A stretch of 46,931 nt of DNA, taken from NCBI RefSeq assembly GCF_003284935.1, contig NZ_QMEV01000043.1:1-46931 (forward strand). Direction: 5' to 3'. Below the pieces are notes generated by a model, which saw only the letters and a program-made list of their open reading frames with translations, was not told the DNA's origin and searched no databases. Below, piece after piece: positions 16,339 through 23,819 of the stretch. Made by a program: the position numbers and the translations under genes. Source of the DNA: Mycobacterium colombiense. GTDB taxonomy: Bacteria; Actinomycetota; Actinomycetes; Mycobacteriales; Mycobacteriaceae. Position 1 is the first letter of the stretch. Each line of letters opens with the position of its first letter.

Positions 16339-17103
16339 ATGCGCGTGGCGACCTTCAACATTCTGCACGGCCGCACCGTCGGCGATGGCGTGGTGGTCGA
16401 CCGGCTGCGTGACTGCGTGCGCCGTCTCGATCCCGACGTGCTGAGCCTGCAGGAGGTCGACTGCGATCAGCCGCGCTCCGAGCGCGCCGATCTGACCGCC
16501 GCGGCGGCCGATGCCATGGGAGCGGTCGAACACCGGTTCGTGGCGGCCATTTCCGGCACACCTGGGGCGACCTGGATGGCCGCCACCGGCCGCGAACAGC
16601 CGGGCACCGCGGCCTACGGGATTGCGTTGCTGTCCCGGTACCCGGTGACCAGTTGGCAGGTGTTGCGCTTACCGCGGATTCCCATGCGCTTTCCCATGTA
16701 CCTGCCCGGCCCCAACCGGGTGATGGTCGTCGACGAAGAGCCGCGGGCGGCGGTCATCGCGCAGTTGCGCACCCCGATGGGCGGGCTGACGGTGGCCAAC
16801 ACGCACCTGTCGTTCGTTCCGGGATGGAATCGGCGCCAGCTGAGCCGGCTGATGCGAGACCTGCGCGGCTTCCCGGGCCCGCGGCTGTTGACCGGCGACC
16901 TGAACATGACCCCCAAGGCGGTGCGCCGCTGGTCCGGCATGCGGGCGCTGGCCGCGGCGCAGACGTTTCCCGCGGACACGCCCAACCGTCAGCTCGACCA
17001 CATCCTGACCGACGATCCCCGGCTGCGCGGGGGCGCCGTCGAGGCGGATCTGATGACCATTTCCGACCACCGGCCGCTGGTGGTGGACCTGCACCGGGAC
17101 TGA
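16339..17103 (+). CDS. Endonuclease/exonuclease/phosphatase (EEP) family protein
   Basis: A 254-residue metal-dependent phosphodiesterase of the EEP superfamily. All signature elements are visible in order: N7 in ATFNILHG, E39 in LSLQEVD, the NTHLS loop, TGDLNMTP and the terminal ISDHRPLVVDL with the catalytic Asp-His. There is no signal peptide, so the protein is cytosolic; substrates in this superfamily range from DNA to phospholipids and cannot be predicted. It lies 51 bp downstream of the deacetylase and may belong to the same operon. A GGGTA at 16323-16327 lies 12 nt before the ATG, but no -35 is found at the right distance, so I do not call a promoter. Confidence 0.88.
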   Translation: MRVATFNILHGRTVGDGVVVDRLRDCVRRLDPDVLSLQEVDCDQPRSERADLTAAAADAMGAVEHRFVAAISGTPGATWMAATGREQPGTAAYGIALLSRYPVTSWQVLRLPRIPMRFPMYLPGPNRVMVVDEEPRAAVIAQLRTPMGGLTVANTHLSFVPGWNRRQLSRLMRDLRGFPGPRLLTGDLNMTPKAVRRWSGMRALAAAQTFPADTPNRQLDHILTDDPRLRGGAVEADLMTISDHRPLVVDLHRD

Positions 17104-17110
17104 ATCCCGT

Positions 17111-17413
17111 TCAGTCTCCTTGCCTGCCAGCCGATCTCATCCCGACCAGCACGCGTTCGACGTCGGTCGTGCTGGGCATCGCGTCGGTAACCCCGATGAT
17201 GGCCACTCCGACATCGGCGTGGTCGACATCGGCGTGGTCGATCGCGCGGCGATTGGACCTGAGCAGCCTGCGGGCGATGGCGGTGATTTCTTCGTCGGTC
17301 ACGCGGCGCGGCAACAACGCCAACAGCGGTGCGTAACCGAGGTCGGGTGCGCCCCGGGGGCGGCCCGCACGCAAAAACGCGATCATGCCGACTACCCGCT
17401 GTCCCAGGCTCAT
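17111..17413 (-). CDS. DUF3349-family protein
   Basis: A 100-residue protein of the actinobacterial DUF3349 family: a helical core reading FLRAGRPRGAP.DLGYAPLLALLPRRVTDEEI (residues ~13-44) and a C-terminal part with ADVDHADVGVAIIGVTD. Several paralogues occur in mycobacteria (for example Rv0543c). Function unknown; small, soluble and without a catalytic motif that I can name. The gene is convergent with the EEP gene, only 7 bp away. A SigF-like promoter lies about 54 nt upstream. Confidence 0.8.
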   Translation of the reverse strand: MSLGQRVVGMIAFLRAGRPRGAPDLGYAPLLALLPRRVTDEEITAIARRLLRSNRRAIDHADVDHADVGVAIIGVTDAMPSTTDVERVLVGMRSAGRQGD

Positions 17414-17466
17414 CTACCACCCCGTTCGTCCGCACGCCACCCGCCAACGCGACTCAAGCCGGGGAA

Positions 17467-17491
17467 TAGCCCGGCGGGGCGGGTTGAAACC
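17467..17491 (-). promoter_or_regulatory. Candidate SigF-type promoter for the DUF3349 gene
   Basis: On the minus strand GGTTT (17491-17487), 15 bases, GGCTA (17471-17467). Perfect -35 and one mismatch in the -10. Confidence 0.45.
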
Positions 17492-17534
17492 ATCGATGGG
17501 CGATCGACGTCGCCGGCATACCCTACGCGCGAAA

Positions 17535-17565
17535 GGGGCCCGGCCCGATGGTCGGGCCGGGCCCC
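17535..17565. terminator. Strong hairpin terminator downstream of csbD
   Basis: A perfect 14-bp stem, GGGGCCCGGCCCGA pairing with TCGGGCCGGGCCCC, around a 3-nt loop. It lies 13 nt after the CsbD stop on the minus strand and is followed there by TTTC. Almost all pairs are G-C. Confidence 0.85.
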
Positions 17566-17577
17566 CTTGCGGGTGGA

Positions 17578-17814
17578 CTATTGGTTCTTCTTCTGGCGCT
17601 CTTCGGCAGCGTCCGCGCCGGCCCGCGCCGACTCGGCTTCGGCTTCCTTCTTGCCAGCGTCGCGCTGGGCGTCAGCCTTGTCCTGCTGGGCCTGGCCCTC
17701 TTCGGTCAGGTCGTCGCGGCCGAGTATCGTCCCGCCGACCTCCTTGGCCTTGCCCTTCACGCCTTCGACAGCGCCCTTGACCGCTTCCTGCGGTCCGCTG
17801 TTCTGGTCTCCCAT
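17578..17814 (-). CDS. CsbD-family stress protein (Mbp1-like)
   Basis: A 78-residue, highly charged, Gly/Ala/Lys-rich protein of the CsbD family. The core reads AVKGAVEGVKGKAKEVGGT, followed by DDLTEEGQAQQDKADAQRDAG, the form annotated in mycobacteria as microaggregate-binding protein 1. CsbD is a general-stress protein under SigB in Bacillus; its biochemical role is unknown. AAGGAGGT lies 8 nt before ATG 17814. Upstream is a SigF-like promoter and downstream a very strong terminator, so it is a single-gene transcript. Confidence 0.9.
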   Translation of the reverse strand: MGDQNSGPQEAVKGAVEGVKGKAKEVGGTILGRDDLTEEGQAQQDKADAQRDAGKKEAEAESARAGADAAEERQKKNQ

Positions 17815-17868
17815 GCGTCGACCTCCTTCTCGTGGTTGTGGACGTTCGCTCGAATGGCATCTAGGGCG

Positions 17869-17893
17869 TTCCCGCCGCGCGGGGCGTCAAACG
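17869..17893 (-). promoter_or_regulatory. SigF-like promoter for csbD
   Basis: On the minus strand CGTTT (17893-17889), 15 bases, GGGAA (17873-17869). Same variant as upstream of the GT2 operon. It lies 55 nt before the CsbD ATG. Confidence 0.5.
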
Positions 17894-17993
17894 CCCCCAC
17901 CCCGTTGGCCCTGGACAGGCGCGACGGTGTGTGCGCGTGATCACTCATCGGGGTGTTCGGGCCCGAGCGTCACGTCCCCTCTGCTAGCCAACC

Positions 17994-18018
17994 GGTTTGA
18001 AACGGGTAGACCTGGGTA
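17994..18018 (+). promoter_or_regulatory. Consensus SigF promoter
   Basis: GGTTT (17994-17998), exactly 15 bases, GGGTA (18014-18018): a perfect match to the mycobacterial SigF consensus. The GTG start of the downstream gene is 35 nt further on. Confidence 0.75.
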
Positions 18019-18052
18019 CCTCTCGACGACGAACGCCCGGGGGTGAGGTGTA

Positions 18053-18874
18053 GTGACGACGACCATCGCCGTGATCGGGGCGACCGGCACAGCGGGTTCG
18101 CGGGTTGTCGCCCGGTTGAGGGCGCGCGGCGTCGCAGTGGTCGAGATTTCGCGGCAGCACAACATCGATCTGTTCAACGGAGCCGATCTGTCGCGGGCGC
18201 TCCAGGGCGTCGACGTCGCCATCGACGTGTCGAACCCCGTCCCGCCCGACGGGCGGTCCGACATCGGCCAGACCCTCACCACCGCTTCCCACAACATCGT
18301 GGGCGCGTGCGTGACGCAGGACGTGCACCGTCTGGTGGTGTCGACGATCGCCGGAATCGAAGACCCGGTGTTCGACGGTTTCCCGTACTACCAGGCCAAA
18401 CGCCAGGCGAAGGACATCTTGCTCGACGGCCCGGTGCCGACCACCATCGTCAAGTCGACCCACTGGTACGAATTCGCCACCAACCACGACGCGGTCAGCT
18501 GCGACGACAACGAGGTGGTCGTCGAGGACTGGCTGATTCAACCCATCGCGGCCGACACCGTCGCCGACGTGTTGGTCGAGGCGGCCCTGGGTCAGACACA
18601 CACGCCGCGCACGATCACCGGGCCGGACCCCATCCGGTTACCGGAGCTGACGTCCAAACTGCTGATCCAGCAAGGTGATCCCCGACAGGTCCGCGCGGTG
18701 GAACCTGCGGTCGCCGCGCTGGGCGCCGGGGCGCTGCTGGCTGGTGACCGTGCGGTGGTCGTCGGCCCCGACGTCGACACCTGGTTACACACCCTGGCAC
18801 CGCCCTGCACCGACGGACATCACCGCACAGACGGCGACGGCTCCAGCAATGGCATCGGCCCGAGCTTCAGATAA
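18053..18874 (+). CDS. Atypical SDR / NmrA-like NAD(P)-binding protein
   Basis: A 273-residue Rossmann protein. The cofactor motif IAVIGATGTAGSRVV (GxxGxxG, residues ~5-19) is of the atypical SDR type that senses or uses NAD(P). The centre carries VVSTIAGIEDP and YYQAKRQAKDIL, an active-site-like Tyr-x3-Lys. The C-terminal 30 residues are low in information. GTG 18053 is chosen because the glycine motif must begin within the first ten residues; GGGTGAGG lies upstream. The gene is preceded by a consensus SigF promoter, so expression in stress or stationary phase is expected. Substrate unknown. Confidence 0.8.
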   Translation: MTTTIAVIGATGTAGSRVVARLRARGVAVVEISRQHNIDLFNGADLSRALQGVDVAIDVSNPVPPDGRSDIGQTLTTASHNIVGACVTQDVHRLVVSTIAGIEDPVFDGFPYYQAKRQAKDILLDGPVPTTIVKSTHWYEFATNHDAVSCDDNEVVVEDWLIQPIAADTVADVLVEAALGQTHTPRTITGPDPIRLPELTSKLLIQQGDPRQVRAVEPAVAALGAGALLAGDRAVVVGPDVDTWLHTLAPPCTDGHHRTDGDGSSNGIGPSFR

Positions 18875-18894
18875 CGATTGCGTCACGATCCCGA

Positions 18895-18908
18895 TTACGA
18901 TTTCGTAA
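18895..18908. promoter_or_regulatory. 14-bp palindrome with direct ACGAT repeats (possible operator)
   Basis: TTACGA-TT-TCGTAA is a perfect palindrome. ACGAT also occurs at 18874 and 18885, spaced 11 and 12 bp from the copy inside the palindrome at 18897, so the stretch 18874-18908 has three half-site-like repeats. It lies between the NAD(P)-binding protein and the haemophore, about 200 bp before the latter. The minus strand of the TetR candidate operator (884-896) also begins TTACGAT. Confidence 0.35.
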
Positions 18909-19103
18909 GAACCGGCCCCGTTTCTTAAAAACCCCCGGCTCGCTTCATCGTTCGCACAGCAAAACGACCCCTGAAGCGGCCCCGACGGCCCCGGCGCTCG
19001 TCGGCGGCGAACGCCCGCACTGTTCGCTTCCGCTACTTTGGATTTCGAGGATCGGGAGCCTCTCTGCAGAAAAATCATTTCGTTTTCGAAGGACATCACA
19101 ATC

Positions 19104-19502
19104 ATGAAAATCAGCAGCATTGTCGCGCGCCGGAAAGTGGCCGGAATCAGTGTCGGCTGTCTGCTCGGGGGAATGGCCATGGGCATCGTCGGCGCACCGT
19201 CGGCGGCCGCCGCACCCGACTGCAGTCCCGGCGGTGTGAACAACACCGTGTCCGCGGTGCAAGGCTCGGCCGAGCAGTATCTGGCCGCGCACCCGGGCGC
19301 CAACCAGGTGGTGACGGCCGCCTACGGGCAGCCGCGGCCGGAGGCTGAGGCAAGCCTGCGCGGCTACTTCACCGGCCACCCGCAGGAATACAACGACCTG
19401 CGCGGCATCCTGGCACCGATCGGCGACACCGAACGGCAGTGCAATGTCACCGCCCTGCCGCCGTACCTCGAGTCGGCTTACCAGGAGTTCATGGCCGGCT
19501 GA
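19104..19502 (+). CDS. Secreted haemophore-like haem-binding protein (Rv0203 family)
   Basis: A 132-residue secreted protein. A Sec signal peptide (basic KISSIVARRK, hydrophobic core, cleavage after AAAA near residue 37) precedes a mature helical domain with two Cys (40 and 113) that probably form a disulfide. The segment AEQYLAAHPGANQV gives Tyr59 and His63 in the Y-x3-H arrangement that binds haem in M. tuberculosis Rv0203 (Tyr59, His63, His89 as I recall); a later His92 (FTGHPQEY) could be the third ligand. Role: extracellular haem capture and hand-over to membrane transporters. AAGGA lies 10 nt before ATG 19104. A clear terminator follows. Confidence 0.85.
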   Translation: MKISSIVARRKVAGISVGCLLGGMAMGIVGAPSAAAAPDCSPGGVNNTVSAVQGSAEQYLAAHPGANQVVTAAYGQPRPEAEASLRGYFTGHPQEYNDLRGILAPIGDTERQCNVTALPPYLESAYQEFMAG

Positions 19503-19514
19503 TCGGATTCCGAG

Positions 19515-19544
19515 ACGACCCGCCACAACGCCGTGGCGGGTCGT
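19515..19544 (+). terminator. Hairpin terminator after the haemophore gene
   Basis: A perfect 12-bp stem ACGACCCGCCAC / GTGGCGGGTCGT with loop AACGCC, followed by TTTCC. It begins 12 nt after the stop codon. Confidence 0.85.
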
Positions 19545-19569
19545 TTCCGTTCCGCGCGCGTTTGCCTAC

Positions 19570-19595
19570 CGTGTGAACAACTCCTCGGACGGGTA
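19570..19595 (+). promoter_or_regulatory. Possible SigF-like promoter for the topoisomerase IB gene
   Basis: CGTGT (19570-19574), 16 bases, GGGTA (19591-19595). The -10 is consensus and the -35 has two mismatches. The ATG lies 39 nt downstream with GAGGAGA before it. Confidence 0.3.
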
Positions 19596-19633
19596 ATTGT
19601 GCAGTCAGCTACCAGAACTCCGAGGAGACGACA

Positions 19634-20684
19634 ATGCGGTTGCGCCGTAGCGTGCTGAGCCACCCGGGAATCGCGCGCAAGCGTCGCGGCAGAGGCTTCG
19701 CCTATTACCAACCGGATGGCACGCCGCTGTCGGACCCGGAAACCTTGCAGCGCATCAAGGATCTGGTCATTCCGCCGGCTTGGAAAAAGGTATGGATTTC
19801 GCCCCACGCCAATGGCCATTCAGGCCGTCGGCGTCGACGCGGCCGGTCGCCGGCAGTACCTGTATCACGCCGCCTGGCAACAGGAGCGGGCCGAGGAAAA
19901 GTTCGACCGGGTGCTGGAACTGTCCACACGGCTGCCCGTGTGGCGCGCCCAGATCGCCAAAGATCTGGCCCGACAGGGCTTGACCCGCAGGCGGGTCTTG
20001 GCGCTCGCGCTGCGGCTGCTGGATCGCGGCTACTTCCGCGCCGGCGGCGAACAGTACGCCGAGGAGCACGAGTCCTACGGCCTGTCTACCCTGCTGTGTG
20101 AGCATGTGGTGGTGCGGCGCAACGCCGTCGAGTTCGATTTCCCGGCCAAGAGCGGGGTGCGGCGCACCGTGGAAATCGAGGATCCCGAAGTGGTCCGCGC
20201 GGTGCGCGCCCTGATGCGCCGCCCCAACCGCACCGAGCGACTGTTGGTGTGCCGCAATGCATCCGGGTGGCTCGATGTGCGCGCCGACGACCTGAACGCC
20301 CGGTTCAAGGAGCTGGTGGGCGAGGAGTACACCGTCAAAGATCTGCGGACGTGGCACGGGACGGTGCTCGCGGCGGCGGCGTTCGCCGATGCGGACCCGG
20401 CGGTCTCGCAGCGGGTCGCCAAGCGCGTCGAATCCGCGGTGATGAAAGAAGTCGCCGAGGAACTGGGCAACACCCCGGCGGTGGCGCGCGGTTCCTACGT
20501 CGACCCCCGCGTCGTCACCGGTTACGAGCAGGGACTGACCATCGCCGCGGCGGTGCGCCGTGCCGAGCGCGCCCGCAAGCCGGATGTGGCGCAGGAAATC
20601 CTGGACAAGGCGACCCGGATGCTGATCCGGCGGGTCGCCAAGGGCACCAGCGCGTCGGGATCGTCGCTGGCCAAGAGCGCCTGA
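19634..20684 (+). pseudogene. DNA topoisomerase IB (eukaryote-like), interrupted by a 2-nt deletion
   Basis: A poxvirus/eukaryote-type topoisomerase IB of about 350 residues that relaxes supercoils through a 3'-phosphotyrosine. The N-terminal frame from ATG 19634 contains PPAWKKVWISPHANGH; the rest continues in another frame from about 19818 as IQAVGVDAAGRRQYLYH. Family members read NGHIQAV without a break, so two bases are missing within GGCCATTCAG (19814-19823). The catalytic region is otherwise intact: DLRTWHGT near the C-terminus and the likely nucleophile Tyr in GSYVDPRVV. Enzymes of this kind occur in environmental mycobacteria. As written the first frame gives only a ~60-residue homologous fragment. 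Confidence 0.85.
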
Positions 20685-20731
20685 GCAAAGAGCGCGGGCT
20701 CGGCCGGCCGGCGATGGGGCCTACTTCTCAC

Positions 20732-20745
20732 CACACCGTTGTGTG
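20732..20745 (+). terminator. Small hairpin downstream of topoisomerase IB
   Basis: CACAC-CGTT-GTGTG forms a 5-bp stem nested within a wider GGCCGGC / GCCGGCC inverted repeat (around 20702-20751). It is a possible terminator but weak compared with others in the window. Confidence 0.3.
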
Positions 20746-20814
20746 CCGGCCAGGTGGCGGGTTATGAGCCGCAATCGCCCGACCCTGTCCCCGCTGTGCC
20801 GCAGCTAAGCGGGG

Positions 20815-21016
20815 GTGACGGCCGCCGACGCGATCGTGGTGCTGACCGAAAAAGGCCGCCCCGGCCGCCGTCATCGATGCCGCAAATTCGCTCGATACGG
20901 CCACCGTGCGTGAAGCGGGCCTCGCTTGGCTGGACACGTTGTGCCACAAGGCTTTCGACGCGGCGCCCCCGCGTCTCCTGCGCATCGCGGGGCGCCGTTG
21001 CACAATCGCCAGCTGA
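20815..21016 (+). pseudogene. Possible remnant of a small unidentified ORF; rest of 20685-21262 gene-poor
   Basis: The 578-bp stretch between topoisomerase IB and the TPP enzyme has no convincing intact gene. From GTG 20815 the frame reads VTAADAIVVLTEK and then becomes implausible, while skipping one A in the A5 run (20849-20853) gives a continuous KAAPAAVIDAANSLDTATV...WLDTLCHKAFDAAPPRLL ending at TGA 21014. The restored product would be ~66 residues. I do not recognise it. It may be a degraded gene or chance coding-like composition. No promoter or repeat is evident in the remainder. Confidence 0.3.
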
Positions 21017-21262
21017 AAACTGGCTGAGAGTCGGCCCGCCGTTGCGGTTTCGGCGAATAACGGCGGCCAATCCGGGTAATACCGCCCGGGTGGGAAGTGC
21101 CGAAGCCGCCCATGCGGTGGCAGCCTGCATACGTCACGCCCGTCAGCGGGAGCCGCGCTCGGTTAGCGCGCGCATCGCCGGCGGCGCCATGCAGGTGGTT
21201 CAAACAATAGCCACACACGCCCATCCGCCAGCACTGTAGAACCGTCTGTCGAGGAGGGAAAC

Positions 21263-23056
21263 ATGTCCAAAAAAGAGGTTTCCGATTATTTGCTGGAGCG
21301 CTTGCGGGCGTGGGGCGTTGAACATGTATTCGGGTATCCCGGCGACGGCATCAACGGGCTGCTGGCCGCGTGGGGCCGCGCCGACAACAAGCCCAAGTTC
21401 ATCCAGTCGCGCCACGAGGAGATGAGCGCCTTCGAGGCGGTGGGCTACGCGAAATTCACCGGCCGGGTCGGGATCTGCGCGGCCACGTCGGGCCCCGGCG
21501 CGATCCATCTGCTCAACGGCCTCTACGACGCCAAGCTCGACCACGTCCCGGTGGTGGCCATCGTCGGTCAGACCAACCGCAGCGCCATGGGCGGCAACTA
21601 CCAGCAGGAGGTCGACCTGCTGAACCTCTTCAAAGACGTCGCCAGTGACTACGTCCAAATGGTCACCGTCCCCGAGCAATTGCCCAACGTGCTGGATCGC
21701 GCCATCCGCATAGCGATGACCCAGCGGGCGCCGACGGCGTTGATCATCCCCAGCGATGTGCAGGAACTGCCGTACTCCCCGCCCGAGCACGCGTTCAAGA
21801 TGGTGCCCTCCAGCCTCGGCATCGAGTACCCGGACATCGCCCCCGACGACACCGCGATCGCGCGGGCGGCCGACGTGCTCAACGCCGGCAAGAAGGTCGC
21901 CATCCTGGTGGGTACCGGCGCGCGCGGGGCTCACGAAGAGCTGGCCGAGGTCGCCGACCTGCTTGGCGCGGGAGCGGCCAAGGCCCTGTTGGGCAAGGAC
22001 GTCCTGTCGGACGAATTGCCCTGGGTCACCGGCTCGATCGGGCTGCTCGGGACGCGGCCAAGCTACGAGATGATGCGCGACTGCGACACGCTGCTGACGG
22101 TCGGGTCCAGCTTCCCCTACACGCAGTTCCTGCCCGAATTCGGTCAAGCGCGCGCGGTGCAGATCGACGTCGACGGCCGGATGATCGGCATGCGCTACCC
22201 GTACGAGGTCAACCTGGTCGCCGACGCCAAGACCGCGCTGCGGGCGCTGATCCCGCACCTGCGCCGCAAGGAGGACCGGTCGTGGCGCGAGGGCATCGAG
22301 AAGACGGTGGCCCGCTGGTGGGAGACCATGGACAAGGAGGCGATGGTCAGCGCGAACCCCATCAACCCGCTGCGGTTGTTCTCCGAGCTGTCCCCCCAAC
22401 TGCCCGAAAACGCCATCGTCGCAGCCGATTCCGGCTCGTCCGCCAACTGGTACGCGCGCAACCTGCGCTTCCGCGGCGACATGCGGGGCTCGCTGTCGGG
22501 CACGCTGGCCACCATGGGCCCCGGGGTTCCGTACGGCATCGGCGCCAAGTTCGGCCACCCGGACCGCCCCGTCATCGTGTTCGCCGGTGACGGCGCCATG
22601 CAGATGAACGGCATGGCCGAACTGATCACGATCAAGCGGTACTGGAACGAATGGAAGGACCCCCGCCTGATCATCGCGATCCTGCACAACAACGACCTCA
22701 ACCAGGTGACCTGGGAAATGCGCGCCATGGCCGGCGCGCCGAAATTCGCGGAGTCCCAGAACCTTCCGGACATCGACTTCGCCGCATTCGCCGCCAGCCT
22801 GGGCCTGAACGCGATGGCGATCAAGGATCCGGAAGAACTGTCGGACGCCTGGCGCAACGCGCTGTCCGCGGACCGTCCCACCGTGCTGGACGTTCACACC
22901 GACCCCGACATGCCGCCGATCCCGCCGCACGCGACATGGGAGCAGTTCAAGTCGGCGACCACGGCGGTGCTCTCCGGTGACGAGGACCGGGTCGGCTTCG
23001 TCAAGGTGGGCCTGAAGACCAAGGCCCAGGAGTTCTTGCCGCACAAGAAGAGTTGA
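21263..23056 (+). CDS. Thiamine-diphosphate-dependent enzyme, pyruvate oxidase (PoxB)-like
   Basis: A 597-residue ThDP enzyme of the acetolactate synthase / pyruvate oxidase family. The N-terminal PYR domain contains the catalytic Glu in SRHEEMSAFEA (~residue 53). The central domain (TGARGAHEEL) is a possible FAD/ADP site. The C-terminal PP domain has the ThDP motif GDGAMQMNG...HNND (about residues 438-475). Overall it resembles PoxB and related ThDP enzymes, which decarboxylate pyruvate to acetate and CO2; a membrane-binding C-terminal helix is not obvious, and acetolactate or oxalyl-CoA-type activities cannot be excluded. GAGGAGGGAA lies just before ATG 21263. It converges on udgX, with a strong shared hairpin between them. 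Confidence 0.88.
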   Translation: MSKKEVSDYLLERLRAWGVEHVFGYPGDGINGLLAAWGRADNKPKFIQSRHEEMSAFEAVGYAKFTGRVGICAATSGPGAIHLLNGLYDAKLDHVPVVAIVGQTNRSAMGGNYQQEVDLLNLFKDVASDYVQMVTVPEQLPNVLDRAIRIAMTQRAPTALIIPSDVQELPYSPPEHAFKMVPSSLGIEYPDIAPDDTAIARAADVLNAGKKVAILVGTGARGAHEELAEVADLLGAGAAKALLGKDVLSDELPWVTGSIGLLGTRPSYEMMRDCDTLLTVGSSFPYTQFLPEFGQARAVQIDVDGRMIGMRYPYEVNLVADAKTALRALIPHLRRKEDRSWREGIEKTVARWWETMDKEAMVSANPINPLRLFSELSPQLPENAIVAADSGSSANWYARNLRFRGDMRGSLSGTLATMGPGVPYGIGAKFGHPDRPVIVFAGDGAMQMNGMAELITIKRYWNEWKDPRLIIAILHNNDLNQVTWEMRAMAGAPKFAESQNLPDIDFAAFAASLGLNAMAIKDPEELSDAWRNALSADRPTVLDVHTDPDMPPIPPHATWEQFKSATTAVLSGDEDRVGFVKVGLKTKAQEFLPHKKS

Positions 23057-23062
23057 CGGGCA

Positions 23063-23105
23063 GCGGGGTCGGGCCTCACCTGCGCTTGGTGACGCCCGAC
23101 CCCGC
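23063..23105. terminator. Bidirectional hairpin terminator between poxB-like gene and udgX
   Basis: A perfect 12-bp outer stem (GCGGGGTCGGGC / GCCCGACCCCGC), one C-C mismatch, a 5-bp inner stem (TCACC / GGTGA) and a 7-nt loop. It begins 7 nt after the ThDP-enzyme stop and contains the last codons and stop of udgX. Confidence 0.85.
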
Positions 23106-23744
23106 GGTGCGCAGATCGTCGACGAACGCCTTGTAGATTTCGTCATGCCGGTCACTGCGGTCGCGCAACACCGACGAGGGATGAACCGTGGCGACCACGG
23201 TCGGCTCGGGCTCGATGTGCACGTCGACCGATGAGGGCAGGCGCAACTGCTGGCCGCGCTGCGTGGACACCCGAAAACTGTTCCCCAGCAACGACTGTGC
23301 GGCCGTGGCGCCCAGGCACACGATGACCTGCGGGCGCACCGCTTCGATTTCGGCGATCAGCCAGGGCCGGCAGGCGACGACCTCGGTGCGGCCCGGCTTC
23401 TGGTGGATGCGTCGCTTGCCGCCCTTGCGGGTGAACTTGAAATGCTTGACCGCGTTGGTCTCATAGACCAGCGCAGGCTCGATGCCGGCGTCCTCGAGAG
23501 CACGGGCCAGCAGGCGCCCGGCCGGGCCGACGAACGGCTCACCGGCGCGGTCCTCCTGATCGCCGGGCTGCTCGCCCACCAGCATGATCGGCGCACCGGG
23601 GTGTCCATTGCCGAACACGGTCTGGGTGGCGTCTTCGAAAAGCGAACAGCCATGGCATGTTTCGGCCGCCGTCCGCAGCGAATCTAGGCCCCGCTCCTCC
23701 GGGAGGTAGCGGTCGGCACCGGGGGCTTTCGACGTTGCGGCCAT
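23076..23744 (-). CDS. udgX: UdgX-type uracil-DNA-binding glycosylase
   Basis: A 222-residue member of the uracil-DNA glycosylase superfamily related to family 4. Motif A reads GEQPGDQEDR (residues 57-66) and motif B HPSSVLR near the C-terminus. Four cysteines (30, 33, 125, 143) are spaced for a 4Fe-4S cluster. The UdgX-specific R-loop KRRIHQKP is present, and its His (114 here) corresponds to the residue that forms a covalent bond with the abasic site after uracil excision in M. smegmatis UdgX. It repairs or caps uracil-containing DNA irreversibly; the enzyme is reported from environmental mycobacteria. The ribosome site is weak, and a large hairpin lies 18 nt upstream of the ATG. Confidence 0.93.
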   Translation of the reverse strand: MAATSKAPGADRYLPEERGLDSLRTAAETCHGCSLFEDATQTVFGNGHPGAPIMLVGEQPGDQEDRAGEPFVGPAGRLLARALEDAGIEPALVYETNAVKHFKFTRKGGKRRIHQKPGRTEVVACRPWLIAEIEAVRPQVIVCLGATAAQSLLGNSFRVSTQRGQQLRLPSSVDVHIEPEPTVVATVHPSSVLRDRSDRHDEIYKAFVDDLRTAGSGVTKRR

Positions 23745-23761
23745 GATCTTTTCTCACCAGG

Positions 23762-23805
23762 GGCGTGGGTACCCCCGCTCCCCCACCGAGCGGGGGTACC
23801 ACGCC
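23762..23805. repeat. Long GC-rich inverted repeat upstream of udgX
   Basis: Left arm 23762-23780 and right arm 23788-23805 pair over 18 bp with one bulged G around a 7-nt loop (CCCCACC); each arm contains GGTACC-like cores (GGTACCCCCGCTC). It sits between the hemerythrin stop (23820) and the udgX start (23744). It may terminate the hemerythrin transcript, hinder udgX translation, or be a dispersed palindromic element. No T-run follows on the minus strand. Confidence 0.8.
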
Positions 23806-23819
23806 GGGGGCGGCTCTCC

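Noticed and set aside
21046..21078. SigF promoter in front of the ThDP enzyme
   Set aside because: GGTTT and GGGTA are 23 bp apart, too far, and the site is 185 bp from the gene.
20685..21262. tRNA, small RNA or IS remnant in the gene-poor stretch
   Set aside because: No cloverleaf, terminal inverted repeats or transposase-like frame could be seen.
21200..23155. 651-codon open frame antisense to the ThDP enzyme
   Set aside because: High-GC genes leave long antisense frames open. The translation is Arg/Gly/His/Val-rich with no domain, while the plus strand encodes a complete ThDP enzyme.
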